64,000 nucleotides of DNA. Source: CAZICM01 sp964537685 (GTDB lineage: Bacteria; Myxococcota_A; Polyangia; Polyangiales; Polyangiaceae). The translations under genes and the position numbers were made by a program. The notes below the pieces were generated by a model. That model saw only the letters and a list, made by a program, of their open reading frames with translations. It was not told the DNA's origin and did no database searches. Shown here one piece after another: positions 9,601 to 18,033 of this stretch (the first letter of the stretch is position 1; every line of letters begins with the position of its first letter). The stretch covers positions 186,001 to 250,000 of the forward strand of contig CAZICM010000004.1 of NCBI GenBank assembly GCA_964537685.1, given 5' to 3'.

Positions 9601-10588
9601 AACGCGCCCAAATACCCCAAACCCGCGAATCCCTCGAGAGCACCAGGGTATCGTCGACAAACACCGAATGCGCTCCCTGCACCGCCACCAGCAGATCGGT
9701 CTCGGCCTCGAGATCGAAAAAGCTTTCCACATAAAAAACGCCGCTCTGCGTGCTCTCGGTGGTGCGCAGCGCACAGCCATTGCGTTCGGTGCCGAGCACC
9801 CGGGGCGCCTCTTTTTGGCGGGGAAGCTTGGGAAAGGTGTAGGGCCAAGGCCCGGGCCGCTCGGCTTCAAATGCCGTTCTTTTATCGGCCTGAATCCTTA
9901 CGCCAAAAGGTCCGGCCATGCGCGCATGCTTTAGGCATCCGTTGAGCTCCGCCGCCAGCTCCAATGGATTTTGAATAGGATCTCCCGGCTTTTTCGAGGC
10001 ATTTTCTTTTCTGTGGCCCTCGCTCAAATACAAACCGATTAGTTCGCCCCGCGCCCTCCATCCAATCGAACCCGGCTGCCGGATGGCGCGCTCCACGGTA
10101 TTCTTGGCCTGCTCCCACAATCCAGAAACGCTATTTCTCAAGCCGATCAAGCGAAAGGCGCTCACCCAGGCCACCATCTTCGCATCGGGATGTTTGCTCT
10201 CGCGGGCCGCCGAAATGGCTTGGATATAGGCCGCAGCCGCCAAACGGAAGCGCCCGTGGGCATCGTCGTCGGTCGCCTTCGCAAAGGCCGCAAACAAGCT
10301 GTTTTGCCCCTCGCTGTTCGTCTCCAGGGCATTCAGCCTGCGCCTCACATCGGCCGCCCGCTTTGCGTCTCCGCCCGGAAGCAAGAGCTCTCCCAAGAGC
10401 AGCCTTCCCACGGCATCGCCATCCGTTGAATCCTTGGCCGCAAGGCTTAAAGCCGCAAGCGCATCCTGCGCGGCCGGAGCCGTAGAAACCGCGCCTCCAC
10501 ACGAAAGCGCCCCAAAACTCAGCATCAGCGCCGACGACACCATCCAGCCCGACAAATACCTTCGGGCGCCCAGCAAAAACGATCGCAT
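6629..10588 (-). CDS. DUF3857/transglutaminase-like lipoprotein with TPR region
   Basis: 1319 residues. A signal peptide ends in the lipobox FGALSC. The N-terminal half is helical, TPR-like, and contains a beta-rich PA14-like segment (roughly residues 290-360, including HSVFVDDTLVLSRDSRVWG). The C-terminal part carries a DUF3857-like domain followed by a transglutaminase-like region (VYRWVMNNIEPDRESD... KRGNRLAAFIYLCRLLGL). Where active relatives have a catalytic Cys (GDCxDxA-like), this protein has GNRLAA, so it is probably not an active peptidase or transglutaminase. Its ATG overlaps the stop of the upstream HD gene (TAATG), suggesting translational coupling. Likely envelope-located; role unknown. 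Confidence 0.85.
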   Translation of the reverse strand: MRSFLLGARRYLSGWMVSSALMLSFGALSCGGAVSTAPAAQDALAALSLAAKDSTDGDAVGRLLLGELLLPGGDAKRAADVRRRLNALETNSEGQNSLFAAFAKATDDDAHGRFRLAAAAYIQAISAARESKHPDAKMVAWVSAFRLIGLRNSVSGLWEQAKNTVERAIRQPGSIGWRARGELIGLYLSEGHRKENASKKPGDPIQNPLELAAELNGCLKHARMAGPFGVRIQADKRTAFEAERPGPWPYTFPKLPRQKEAPRVLGTERNGCALRTTESTQSGVFYVESFFDLEAETDLLVAVQGAHSVFVDDTLVLSRDSRVWGIWARFGTALRLSAGRHRIVAKVVSRETSIRVLRLDGTPVGVEGSDDPSIPYVLTPPQRLPDPNELDPFFRALGVPGQPGEAPSPPRELNDPIALYLASYLAHAEDLDDVAQVLLEPLVKDLSKATGPALAAQAVYVEDDPIFPEGDARDVMKDLRAKAAAKDASLWWPRFWLILDEGDKAGAPFVMPKLRALADEFSEVPDIWKALSTVYGRIGYKAEQSLAIKEAARRFPNDLEAISALRRLYEEQGELEAADKIASHMKTLDPDLEIDFERAIERRDFKKAAEQLQEIAKRRANRKDIALRMADLLVRAGAPGKTGDISMEKLEEAVRKDPEDSAAHLALADARFAAGDKKALHRGLIDSILSGADDGSLREAIELLEGTTELSAYRRDGKKMIQEFEASGKTMPGTAARVLDYAAIWVHPDGSARMLEHGIIGIQSREAIAEHAEQRVPRGLVLKLRTVKKDGRTFEPEFVQGKPTVTMPHLEVGDYIETESLVSLRGDGESGYRFFGPRWFFREEKLSYWLSEFIVISPKTKPMQIETGGSVPEPMVSESGAMVVRRFRVDKSPALPEEPQSAPLSEFLPNVRVGWGVSLEDSIQRLIDGFSDETPRDPRLIRIAKAIAGEQGEDTLGVLAPPKADVPSSNKATERPQEEQTLKTAQRVYRWVMNNIEPDRESDPRKAIIGKRGNRLAAFIYLCRLLGLDVSLGAVRDRLMAPPTGPFSEAEFFDSIAVRIAGPKQPMWMVVRDKFAPFGFLPSSLRGQPAVVLKPGAPRETTPAVGVPDGVTHEGTGVLAPDGSIRLSIEQRYDGKFAILLRNVMETLPQARLFDTIESKLLPQSLPGARLMDLDVKNVEDLDAPLVMSMKVKMQNFGLPRDGGMVISPPFQVRLGGLVALPVRETPLYISESASVKVKVNLKVTLPEGARVLSPLTPARIALDNRFVEVTDRVKGQELWLQREIDIPAGRVQPEAYADFVDFVRSAESALLREIEISL

Positions 10589-11439
10589 TAGACCGTCACC
10601 TCATGAACATGGGCATGTTCGACTTCAAATACATTGGCAAATAAATTCGAAAGAATTTGCTTGCCCTCCTGTGTTAATTTTAAATATTCAATCCCATCGG
10701 CGATATAAGGATGAACGCTCTTCCAATAAAACTTCGGATAACTTTTTCTTAAATCGTCGGGATTTTTATATCCCAGCATTTGATTCACGCCTGTTTCTTC
10801 AAATTCATAGAATAGAGCAGGAATCTTATGCAAATAACGGGGATCGGACAATTGGCCAATTAAATCGGCGGCGCGTACCAATCCGGGATAATTGGCCGTA
10901 TCATCGTGATCGCCGAGTTTAGGCACAGGAAAGCGCGTCAATTCGATATTGGCCCGGATCAGCGCCGTATCGATGAGCTTATGCCCTCCAAAACGCTCCT
11001 CCACCAGCAATTTTCCCCGGTCCACATGATAGGGCGTCAGCGAGGCATCCGTCGTCCCCTGACCCAGCGTCACCGTTTTTCCATCCACGCCCGTCGCAAA
11101 CAAATGCTGACTGGGCCGGTCATCGCGGCACACCCCCCGCACATAGCCAATATCGTGGCATATCAGCGAAATCATCACATGAAGCCAGTCTTCGCAGGAC
11201 ACCCCGCCCTCGCGAATATGCTTTCCCCGCAGAATCTGCTGCCCAACCAGCGTCACAAACACCGTGTGCTCGACGTTGTGATAAAGCGCATTGCCATTGG
11301 CAATGATCTCGAGCCCCATATTGCATACCCAGCCAATAATATCGGCATAGTCCGATTTTAGCCCGCCATAGGTCGAGCCATAACCGTCCTTGAGCTCGCG
11401 CACACAGGATTCGATCAAGAGTTTGTTGGGATTCAGCAT
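10588..11439 (-). CDS. HD-domain metal-dependent phosphohydrolase-like protein
   Basis: 283 residues with an HD fold: NALYHNVEHTVFVTLVGQQI provides the first metal-binding His residues, SLICHDIGYVRGVCRDD is the HD dyad, and later His residues (PYHVDRGK) complete a plausible metal site. The layout resembles a small family of HD metalloproteins best known from cyanobacteria (Npun_R2479 type), where the substrate is unknown. It is the first gene of a minus-strand run; its TAA overlaps the ATG of the transglutaminase-like lipoprotein gene. Divergent from the GH13 gene with about 120 bp between, where both promoters probably lie. Confidence 0.82.
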   Translation of the reverse strand: MLNPNKLLIESCVRELKDGYGSTYGGLKSDYADIIGWVCNMGLEIIANGNALYHNVEHTVFVTLVGQQILRGKHIREGGVSCEDWLHVMISLICHDIGYVRGVCRDDRPSQHLFATGVDGKTVTLGQGTTDASLTPYHVDRGKLLVEERFGGHKLIDTALIRANIELTRFPVPKLGDHDDTANYPGLVRAADLIGQLSDPRYLHKIPALFYEFEETGVNQMLGYKNPDDLRKSYPKFYWKSVHPYIADGIEYLKLTQEGKQILSNLFANVFEVEHAHVHEVTV

Positions 11440-11563
11440 AGGCAGGCGACCGTATCATGGGCCGCGCCCGCAAGAACAGGCCGGCGAATATTTTTCGATC
11501 TCTTCTGGGTTGTTTTAGGGCATAGACTTCCCCAATTCATCGGATGCGGAGGCTGTGTTTCCT

Positions 11564-13936
11564 ATGCGTTCGTTACGCTTTGGCCTGGTTGGTTGTTTTG
11601 GTTTTCCGGCGCTTTTGATTGGGATGTTTTCATGCTCGGCGACAGGCGAGCGGCAAAGCGCTCAAGGTTCGTCGAGTTCATCGGGTGCCGCTTCATCGAC
11701 GAGCACAAGCTCATCTGGAGGCAATTCCAGCGGATCTTCTTCATCGAGCGGCATGCCTGGTTCTTCATCGTCGGGCTCGGTTATCGATCCCAATGCCGAA
11801 TGCCCTGTGATGGTGCGATTTAAGCCGCCCGCCAATATGAATGTATCGAGCGCGGCGCTGGCCGGCGAATTCAATGGCTGGAATAAAGACAACGCGATGA
11901 GCGGCCCCAATGCTCAAGGCGAATATGAACAGGAAGTCATTCTTCATCCAGGATTGTGGGCCTATAAAATCGTGGTGAATGGCACGGAGTGGATGCTCGA
12001 TCCCGGGCAGGGCTACCGGAAATATGTGGGCGGCGAAGAGAATTCGGCGCTGGCCGTGGAAGATTGCACAAGACCGGTGCTTCAAAAGATTTCAAGCTCT
12101 ATTTCCGGCAATTCATTTCAGGCCGAAGTTAAATATATCGATGGAATTGGCAAGCATGGCTTTGATAATGCTTCGGTGAAAGCGGTTTTAAAACACGAGG
12201 GCACCGAAGTTGCCGTGACCCCGGCGATTTCGGGCGATCCTCCGGTGCTGAGCCTGAACGCCAATTCACTCGAAAATGGCAAATATACCTTGGTGGTTCA
12301 AGCCTCCGATCAAATGGGCTATGCATCGAATCCCCTGCGCCTTATTTTTTGGATTGAAGACCAATCCTTTGAATGGAAAGACGCTTTCATTTATATGATT
12401 ATGACGGATCGCTTTAAAGACGGCGATCCATCGAACAATGTGGGGAAAACACCGGGAGTCAGCGATATACGGGCCGATTTTCAGGGCGGCGATTTAGAAG
12501 GCGTGAGGCAGGAAATCGAAAAGGGAACGCTCAGCGATTTAGGCGTGAGGGCCATTTGGCTAACGCCTTTTGCCACCAATCCCGATGGAGCCTATTTGGC
12601 CTCGGATCAAAAGCATTTGGTGACGGGATATCACGGTTATTGGCCGGTAAAAGCGAGGCAGGTCGATCCCAGGCTGGGCGGAGAAGCCGCTTTAAAGGCA
12701 ATGGTCGATGCGGCTCATCAAAAAGGCATCCGGGTCCTGATGGATTTCGTCATCAATCATGTGCATCACGCCCACGAATATTTTATCGACCATCCCGAAT
12801 GGTTCAGGGCGGGCTGTGTATGCGGGACGCAAGACTGCGATTGGACGGCAAAAAGGCTGGAATGCGTCTTCGCTACCTATATGCCCGATGTGAATTACAC
12901 CGTGCCGGAGGCCACCGCTCAATTCGTGGATGATGCCGTGTGGTGGCTGGATACTTTCGATTTGGATGGACTTCGGGTGGATGCCGTTAAGCATGTGGAA
13001 GATGTGGCCATTACCAATTTGGCGACGACGGTGCGCAATACCTTTGAACAGGCTGGAACGCGTTACTTTTTAATGGGCGAGACGGCCATGGGCTGGGTGC
13101 CGCCCGAAGCTGCCTGTGGCGGCGATTTGGGTTGCAATGCGAACGAATATGGAACGATAAGCCGTTATATCGGGCCTTTTGGCCTGGATGGGCAATTTGA
13201 TTTCGTATTGTATCATGCCGTTACTTCCAATACTTTCGCTCATGAGAAAAAGAGCATGATCCACGCAGATGTGTGGGCTCAGAATAGCCTTGCGGCCTAT
13301 CCCAAAAATGCCGTGATGACGCCTTATATCGGTAGCCATGACACGGTGCGCTTTGTAACGATGGCCCATTACGATGGGATTGATGCGGCCCACGATACGA
13401 GCATTGCACATCATCAATGGGAAAATGTGGCCCAGCCCGTGGATTCGCCCAAAGCCTTCAGCCGCCATTCTATCGCATTGGCTTGGCTGCTCGGCCTGCC
13501 AGGCGCTCCGCTTCTGTATTACGGCGATGAATATGCCCAATATGGTGGTGCCGATCCTGGAAACCGGGCCATGTTCAGGAGCAATCCGATGGAATTGTTG
13601 CCCGCGGAGGCGGCTCAATTGGCGAGAACCCAAGCGCTGGGACAGGCCAGAAGAGATCTCGTCGCGCTGCGAAGAGGCAATTATGTGAGCCTGAAGGCGG
13701 ATGCCGAATTTTTGGCCTATGGGCGAAGCACGGGTCAGCCGGGAGAAGCGGCTATTGTGGCGCTGGCGCGGGGCGTCCCCACCCAAACATCGATCACATT
13801 GCCGGGCTCTTTTGGGTTAGCTTCGGGAACGGTTCTTTCCGATCGGCTGGGTGGACCGGATGTGACGGTGGGCGCGGGCGGAACCATCAGCCTATCCCTA
13901 GGGGCCTATCAGGCCGCGCTTTATGCGCCGAAATAA
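11564..13936 (+). CDS. GH13 alpha-amylase family lipoprotein with N-terminal glycogen-binding-like module
   Basis: About 790 residues. A signal peptide with lipobox (LLIGMFSC) is followed by a Ser/Gly linker to about residue 75, then a CBM48/AMPK-type beta module (VMVRFKPPANMNVSSAALAG, EFNGWNKDNAM). The GH13 barrel shows all signature regions: DFVINHVHHAH (region I), GLRVDAVKHV (nucleophile Asp, about residue 471), FLMGETAMG (acid/base Glu, about 506) and YIGSHDTVRF (transition-state Asp, about 593). A short beta C-terminal domain ends the protein. Predicted to hydrolyse alpha-glucans at the cell surface. ATG 11564 is preceded by GGAGG at 11 bases; the in-frame GTG at 11555 is too close to that SD. 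Confidence 0.92.
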   Translation: MRSLRFGLVGCFGFPALLIGMFSCSATGERQSAQGSSSSSGAASSTSTSSSGGNSSGSSSSSGMPGSSSSGSVIDPNAECPVMVRFKPPANMNVSSAALAGEFNGWNKDNAMSGPNAQGEYEQEVILHPGLWAYKIVVNGTEWMLDPGQGYRKYVGGEENSALAVEDCTRPVLQKISSSISGNSFQAEVKYIDGIGKHGFDNASVKAVLKHEGTEVAVTPAISGDPPVLSLNANSLENGKYTLVVQASDQMGYASNPLRLIFWIEDQSFEWKDAFIYMIMTDRFKDGDPSNNVGKTPGVSDIRADFQGGDLEGVRQEIEKGTLSDLGVRAIWLTPFATNPDGAYLASDQKHLVTGYHGYWPVKARQVDPRLGGEAALKAMVDAAHQKGIRVLMDFVINHVHHAHEYFIDHPEWFRAGCVCGTQDCDWTAKRLECVFATYMPDVNYTVPEATAQFVDDAVWWLDTFDLDGLRVDAVKHVEDVAITNLATTVRNTFEQAGTRYFLMGETAMGWVPPEAACGGDLGCNANEYGTISRYIGPFGLDGQFDFVLYHAVTSNTFAHEKKSMIHADVWAQNSLAAYPKNAVMTPYIGSHDTVRFVTMAHYDGIDAAHDTSIAHHQWENVAQPVDSPKAFSRHSIALAWLLGLPGAPLLYYGDEYAQYGGADPGNRAMFRSNPMELLPAEAAQLARTQALGQARRDLVALRRGNYVSLKADAEFLAYGRSTGQPGEAAIVALARGVPTQTSITLPGSFGLASGTVLSDRLGGPDVTVGAGGTISLSLGAYQAALYAPK

Positions 13937-13950
13937 GGCCGGAACAAGGC

Positions 13951-15657
13951 ATGTCCGACATTCTTCGTCTTGAATGCGATAGCTATATCGATCACGCGAC
14001 GCTGTACGCCCGGGGCGCCGTCGTCACCCGGAGGGTACGGCTTCCGGCGTCTCTGCCCGATGCGTCCGTGTCGATTTGCATCGGTAAAATAACGGCGTTC
14101 TGCGAGTTTCAAAGCTTTAGGGCAGAGCTTGTGCAAGATGCGCCGGATGAGCCCAGCCGGCTTCGGGAAATCGTGGCGGTGAGGCCCAGGCTGATCGTGG
14201 CTCCGGCGCCCGCGCCCAAATCCGATCTGCTGACGAAGGCAAGGGAGGCTCTGCTTTCGCGGGTAAGGCTGAATATGGAGCGGGCTCACCTTCAAAAAAG
14301 GCGCGATCTGCTCGCTGCGCTGGTTCCCGATCCAAAGCTGTCCAGAAAGACGTACCGGACCCGGCATCCCGAGGCCAAAACCTTGGATGCGCTGGCGGCC
14401 GGTTCGCTGATCGCGGCGGAGCTCGCAAGACTGGATGCAAGGCTGTGGGCACTGGCGGAAGAGCTCGATAAAAACAAGCTTCTTCAGGAACGCATCGATG
14501 CAGAGGCCGCGTATTGCGCAGAGGCCGAGATGAGTGCCATCGCGCAGGTGGAGGCGGCCGTCGAGCTCGGTCCGGGCGGGCCAATCGAGGGTCTTTTGCT
14601 GTCGTACGCGGTGGTGCAGGCCCGCTGGGCGCCCACGTACACGGCTCGCTTTTCGGAAGGCGGAACGCGGGTTTCGCTTAGCCTGTCGGCCTTGGTCGCT
14701 CAGCAAAGCGGCGAGGATTGGTCTCAAGCCCGTCTGTCGCTGTCGACGGCGGATCGGATCGCCGACGCGACCTTGCCCAAATTGCAGGCGCTTCGCCTGA
14801 GCCGCGAACTTCCTCCGCCCGAGCGGGGATACCGGGCGCCTCCCAATGGCCTGGAGTCGATGTTCTCGGGCTATGACCGCTTTGTTGCCGGAGTGCGGGG
14901 CGATGCGTTGAGCGAATCCGGCCTTAGCTTTGGGGCCGCGGGTCGAGCATCCGCGGGCGCGGTTCACCTCGATGAAACGACGCGGGTGGGCACATCGATG
15001 GATGCTCGCTCGGAAATGCTGAGCGACGAGCTTCAGGGGCCGAAGACAACGCCTGGACAGCCCACCTTGCACTCGGCCGACCGGGGTTTGGTGGAAGCGC
15101 ATACGCCGGCGCCCAAGGCCCTGGCCAGAGGCATGGCCATTCCCGCCGAAGTATCGGGGACGCTGCCCCGCACAGAATCGCTTCGAACTTCGGCCCCGGG
15201 CGGGGGAGGGGGAGCAGGAGGCGGAGCAGGAGGCGGAGCAGGAGGCGGAGCAGGAGCGGATGATTATCCTCAAGCCGAACAGACCTTGGCGGGCGCCGTT
15301 TCGATGCCCGATCTGCGATCCGCAGGGCGCCCCTCTCCCGATGAACTCACGATGGAAGCGGACGAAGAGGGCGGGGCGGCTGAAATCGAGCCGATCGCCC
15401 GATGGCCCGGCGAGTCGTTTTTGAATTTTGATGACTTAATCATGCCCGACCCGATGGCGGGACTACCGCGGGGAAAGCTGTCGCGCGAGCCTGTGGATGA
15501 CACGAGGGATTGGCAGCTCAGACAGGCTCAGAAGGAAAAAGAGAAGGCCACGGCCGATCTCATCAATGCCGCTCACACCCTGGGGCACTTGGCACCGAAT
15601 TCCCTTCAATCAAAGGCGTTTCGAATCCATAGCGCTATCGCCGCGATAAGACCCTAA
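13951..15657 (+). CDS. DUF4139/MuiA-like protein, N-terminal part of a gene split by an island
   Basis: 568 residues. The N-terminus (ATLYARGAVVTRRVRLPA) matches the DUF4140 start of mucoidy-inhibitor-A-like proteins. Next come a helical hairpin region and the beginning of the DUF4139 beta domain (VSLSLSALVAQQSGEDWSQARLSLSTA). A Gly/Ala-rich linker follows at about residues 420-435. The expected second half of DUF4139 is missing: after AAHTLGHLAP the sequence becomes unrelated and stops at 15657. That missing half is found at 29891-30583. Starts 14 bp after the GH13 gene, so it was probably cotranscribed with it. Whether the truncated product is stable is unknown. Confidence 0.8.
   Translation: MSDILRLECDSYIDHATLYARGAVVTRRVRLPASLPDASVSICIGKITAFCEFQSFRAELVQDAPDEPSRLREIVAVRPRLIVAPAPAPKSDLLTKAREALLSRVRLNMERAHLQKRRDLLAALVPDPKLSRKTYRTRHPEAKTLDALAAGSLIAAELARLDARLWALAEELDKNKLLQERIDAEAAYCAEAEMSAIAQVEAAVELGPGGPIEGLLLSYAVVQARWAPTYTARFSEGGTRVSLSLSALVAQQSGEDWSQARLSLSTADRIADATLPKLQALRLSRELPPPERGYRAPPNGLESMFSGYDRFVAGVRGDALSESGLSFGAAGRASAGAVHLDETTRVGTSMDARSEMLSDELQGPKTTPGQPTLHSADRGLVEAHTPAPKALARGMAIPAEVSGTLPRTESLRTSAPGGGGGAGGGAGGGAGGGAGADDYPQAEQTLAGAVSMPDLRSAGRPSPDELTMEADEEGGAAEIEPIARWPGESFLNFDDLIMPDPMAGLPRGKLSREPVDDTRDWQLRQAQKEKEKATADLINAAHTLGHLAPNSLQSKAFRIHSAIAAIRP
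15211..15258 (+). repeat. 12-bp tandem repeat encoding Gly-Gly-Gly-Ala
   Basis: Three perfect copies of GGAGGCGGAGCA (15217-15252) with partial copies on both sides. They encode a (GGGA)n linker inside the DUF4139 N-terminal fragment. A likely slippage-prone length-variable linker. Confidence 0.85.
15604..15614 (+). other. candidate left attachment-site core of the island
   Basis: The 11 bases CTTCAATCAAA occur here, at the point where the DUF4139 frame loses similarity to its family and about 110 bp from the integrase stop. They recur at 29063 and 29581 at the right end of the island. This is inference: the core is short and the two right-hand copies are not in frame with the downstream DUF4139 half, so simple excision would not restore the gene exactly. 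Confidence 0.4.
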
Positions 15658-15725
15658 AGCCCCGTTTCCCCGTAGTTGCCCAAGCGCCGAGACAACGATT
15701 CAATCGCCTGCAAGGCGCATTGCGA

Positions 15726-17012
15726 TCAGCCATGCTCACGCCCCTTCCGCGCACCCATCGTCAGCATCTCAAGATCGCTTATCGCATTCTCGAGATCTTT
15801 TGATGTCGCATGCACATATCGCATGGTCGTCGTGATATTCGAATGCCCGAGCAGCTTTTGAACCGCCCGCACATTCACACGAGCCCGGCATAACGACGTT
15901 CCAAAATAATGCCGGCCATTATGAACGATATTCGAAAGCCTTCGAACACCCGCGCGAACGCGAATTCGATCCCATATTTCCCATACATTCGAATGGCAAA
16001 AAGGTTTTCCTTTTCTATTCGCACATACAAGCGAATTGGGATCGCGTTCTTGTGTATTTAAAAGCTCGCGATACACCTCTTCGTGCATTGGAATCACACG
16101 TTCTTTTTTATTCTTTGGCCTTTCGGTGTAGAGCGCTGATTTCTTTCCGTTCTTACCCGGCCCGCGCGTAATGGCTTGGCGAACCGTTATCGTGTGCAGA
16201 TTAAAATCAATATCTCTCCACCGAAGCCCTCGGAATTCACTCGAACGCATGCCGCAATAACACGAGAAAAGCACAATGCGCCGCTCCAAAGGCGATTTGC
16301 ACGCTTCAATCAATGCATGCACGTCCTCATCGGAATAGGTCTCGATTTCACGCGGAGGAGGCGCGAGTTTTTCAGGCAAAACAGGCGTTCTCTCGAGGCG
16401 TTTTTTCTCGACCGCATAACGCAAGATAGAGCGAAGGCAAATCACGGTTTGATTGGTGGTGGCTGCACTTCGGCCGGCTTCGCGATCGCGTTTTTGAATA
16501 AATCGAACGTGCTCCGCTCCAATTTGATGAAGAGGCACTTCGCGCAAATGGCCTAAATGCACTCGTGAATAGAGTTCATAACTATATTGGGTGGTTGCCT
16601 TTAAAGTCGGCACATAATCGGCTTTCCATTCGTCAATGGCCTGGCCGAATGTAAAAGCCGGAGGCTCGCGGATGACCGAGGCACGCGCTTCCTTATTCAC
16701 GATTTCATAAGGCGATCCCGTTGTCATTAAAGCGGCCAATCGCCGCTTGAGTTCAGCCTTTGCGCCTTCCCACGTCTGAATTTCAGCATCGCGGCGATAG
16801 CGCGCGGACTTCCCTTGTAGGGGGCCTTGTGGAATTCGGTACCTAAAATCAAGGACCAAGACGCGCTTTCCACGGCGGCAAATCTTTCGAATACCGCCCA
16901 CCCCGCGCGTTTTCTTTTTTGGGGTATTGCCTTCAAATTCAATCGAATTAGAATCAATTCGACTGTTTTCTCGAGCATTGCGTTCAAAACGATCAAAACG
17001 TTCGCTTGCCAT
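15726..17012 (-). CDS. tyrosine-type site-specific recombinase (integrase)
   Basis: About 428 residues. There is an N-terminal arm-binding-like region, a SAM-like core-binding domain (about residues 130-215: VPTLKATTQYSYELYSRVHL) and a C-terminal catalytic domain. Catalytic residues are visible: Arg in CYCGMRSSEFRGL, the HxxR-type box NGRHYFGTSL, and LGHSNITTTMRYVH with the nucleophile Tyr. The ATG at 17012 has GGAG nine bases upstream; an ATG 15 bases earlier overlaps that SD. It lies at the left end of the island pointing toward the junction, with the excisionase-like gene upstream, the usual arrangement for an integrative element. Confidence 0.93.
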   Translation of the reverse strand: MASERFDRFERNARENSRIDSNSIEFEGNTPKKKTRGVGGIRKICRRGKRVLVLDFRYRIPQGPLQGKSARYRRDAEIQTWEGAKAELKRRLAALMTTGSPYEIVNKEARASVIREPPAFTFGQAIDEWKADYVPTLKATTQYSYELYSRVHLGHLREVPLHQIGAEHVRFIQKRDREAGRSAATTNQTVICLRSILRYAVEKKRLERTPVLPEKLAPPPREIETYSDEDVHALIEACKSPLERRIVLFSCYCGMRSSEFRGLRWRDIDFNLHTITVRQAITRGPGKNGKKSALYTERPKNKKERVIPMHEEVYRELLNTQERDPNSLVCANRKGKPFCHSNVWEIWDRIRVRAGVRRLSNIVHNGRHYFGTSLCRARVNVRAVQKLLGHSNITTTMRYVHATSKDLENAISDLEMLTMGARKGREHG

Positions 17013-17135
17013 GATTGAGAACTCCAATGCATGGCGCGCGTTTCGCGTGGCTTGCGCATATCACGGTGACGCGCGCGGATCAGCTTTTTTGTGTTGCCCT
17101 GCAAAATGCGCGGATTGCGCTTGGTTCAAGGCGGC

Positions 17136-17390
17136 TCAAGTGCCCGTTGCCCGCGAGGTCCATCGTTCATCGAGGCGCACGCGCCACAGTCGGCCAAGCT
17201 TTCGGGCTTCAATCCCATCGAATTGAGCGAAAATGACGCCGTCTTCCAAGGTCTTGGCATTTCGTTCAATGCTTCGGCGCAGAGTAACGATTGAAACGCC
17301 TAGAAAATCAGCCGCTTCATCAATGCGCATCCAGCGCCCGCTGGGTTTTGTTTTGGCTAGGCCCGGCTTTTCATTGGTCGCGTTCATCAT
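17136..17390 (-). CDS. excisionase-like small HTH protein
   Basis: 84 residues with a MerR/excisionase-type winged helix: MRIDEAADFLGVSIVTLRRS is the helix-turn-helix and LGRLWRVRLDERW the wing, matching the layout of Xis and DNA-binding domains that direct excision. GAGGTG lies 6-7 bases before the tandem ATGATG start. It sits just upstream of the integrase on the same strand, 123 bp away. It probably controls integration direction; this is inferred from fold and position. Confidence 0.75.
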   Translation of the reverse strand: MMNATNEKPGLAKTKPSGRWMRIDEAADFLGVSIVTLRRSIERNAKTLEDGVIFAQFDGIEARKLGRLWRVRLDERWTSRATGT

Positions 17391-18033
17391 GTGAGCACCT
17401 CGATTTTTTTAATCCGTGCCCTGATTGAAGCGCCTTGATTTCACGCCGTGAAGACTGTGCCGAAAAACGATTATGTAAGCGTCCATGACGAGTCAGACAG
17501 CAACATGTAAGTTGCATGAATTGGGCTTGTCCGCGCGAGCCCGCGCGAGGCGAAAAATATTCAATGAACAAAGCCAAAATTTCGAATGATTTTAAATTGT
17601 TCAATTACTTAAACACCCTATTTGCAGGCCCCAAAAATCGAGCCCGTAGGCGGGAAAAAGGAGCTCATGAGTTGTGCTTTGGGCGGGTAGCCGCGAGGGC
17701 CGCTGCATTTGCGTAATACGTGAATGATTGAGGCTCGCAGCATTCGAAATGCGATGCCTCAGTGAATATTAAAACCTTGGTTCTAAGGTGTTTGCTGAAT
17801 TTGTCCTCAAAATGCCATTGCATTGCAGGGTGGGCATTTAGAGGAGCCCTGCATTTTCGAAGAATATGCCTCGTGAACATGTCTCCATTTTTTGGAAGCG
17901 GCTTGCGGCACCTTGGCGCGGGTTTCCAACGCAATAACAAACGCTTAAAAACAAGCCCATCCATCACCATGCGGACCATGGCGAACGGGCATTTTTAATG
18001 CATGCCGTATGCGCTGAAATCAGGGCAAGGAAT
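17391..18033. other. AT-rich intergenic stretch in the island
   Basis: About 640 bases without a convincing gene; short open frames here lack SD sequences and coding character. It separates the divergent integrase/excisionase pair from cargo block 1 and presumably holds their promoters. Near its end an imperfect hairpin (CCATG cgga CCATGG, inside GCCC...GGGC, then ATTTTT at about 17955-17997) looks like a weak terminator. Confidence 0.5.

Noticed and set aside
13921..15273. Minus-strand frame of 450 codons opposite the DUF4139 fragment
   Set aside because: Arg/Gln/Pro-rich shadow; the Cys/Ser repeat at its start is just the reverse of the GGGA repeat.
15604..15725. tRNA gene as integration target at the left junction
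   Set aside because: No cloverleaf or tRNA 3' end could be read on either strand; the element appears to have entered a protein gene.
17371..17998. Short open frames between the excisionase-like gene and cargo block 1
   Set aside because: No SD, no domain, and composition unlike the neighbouring genes.
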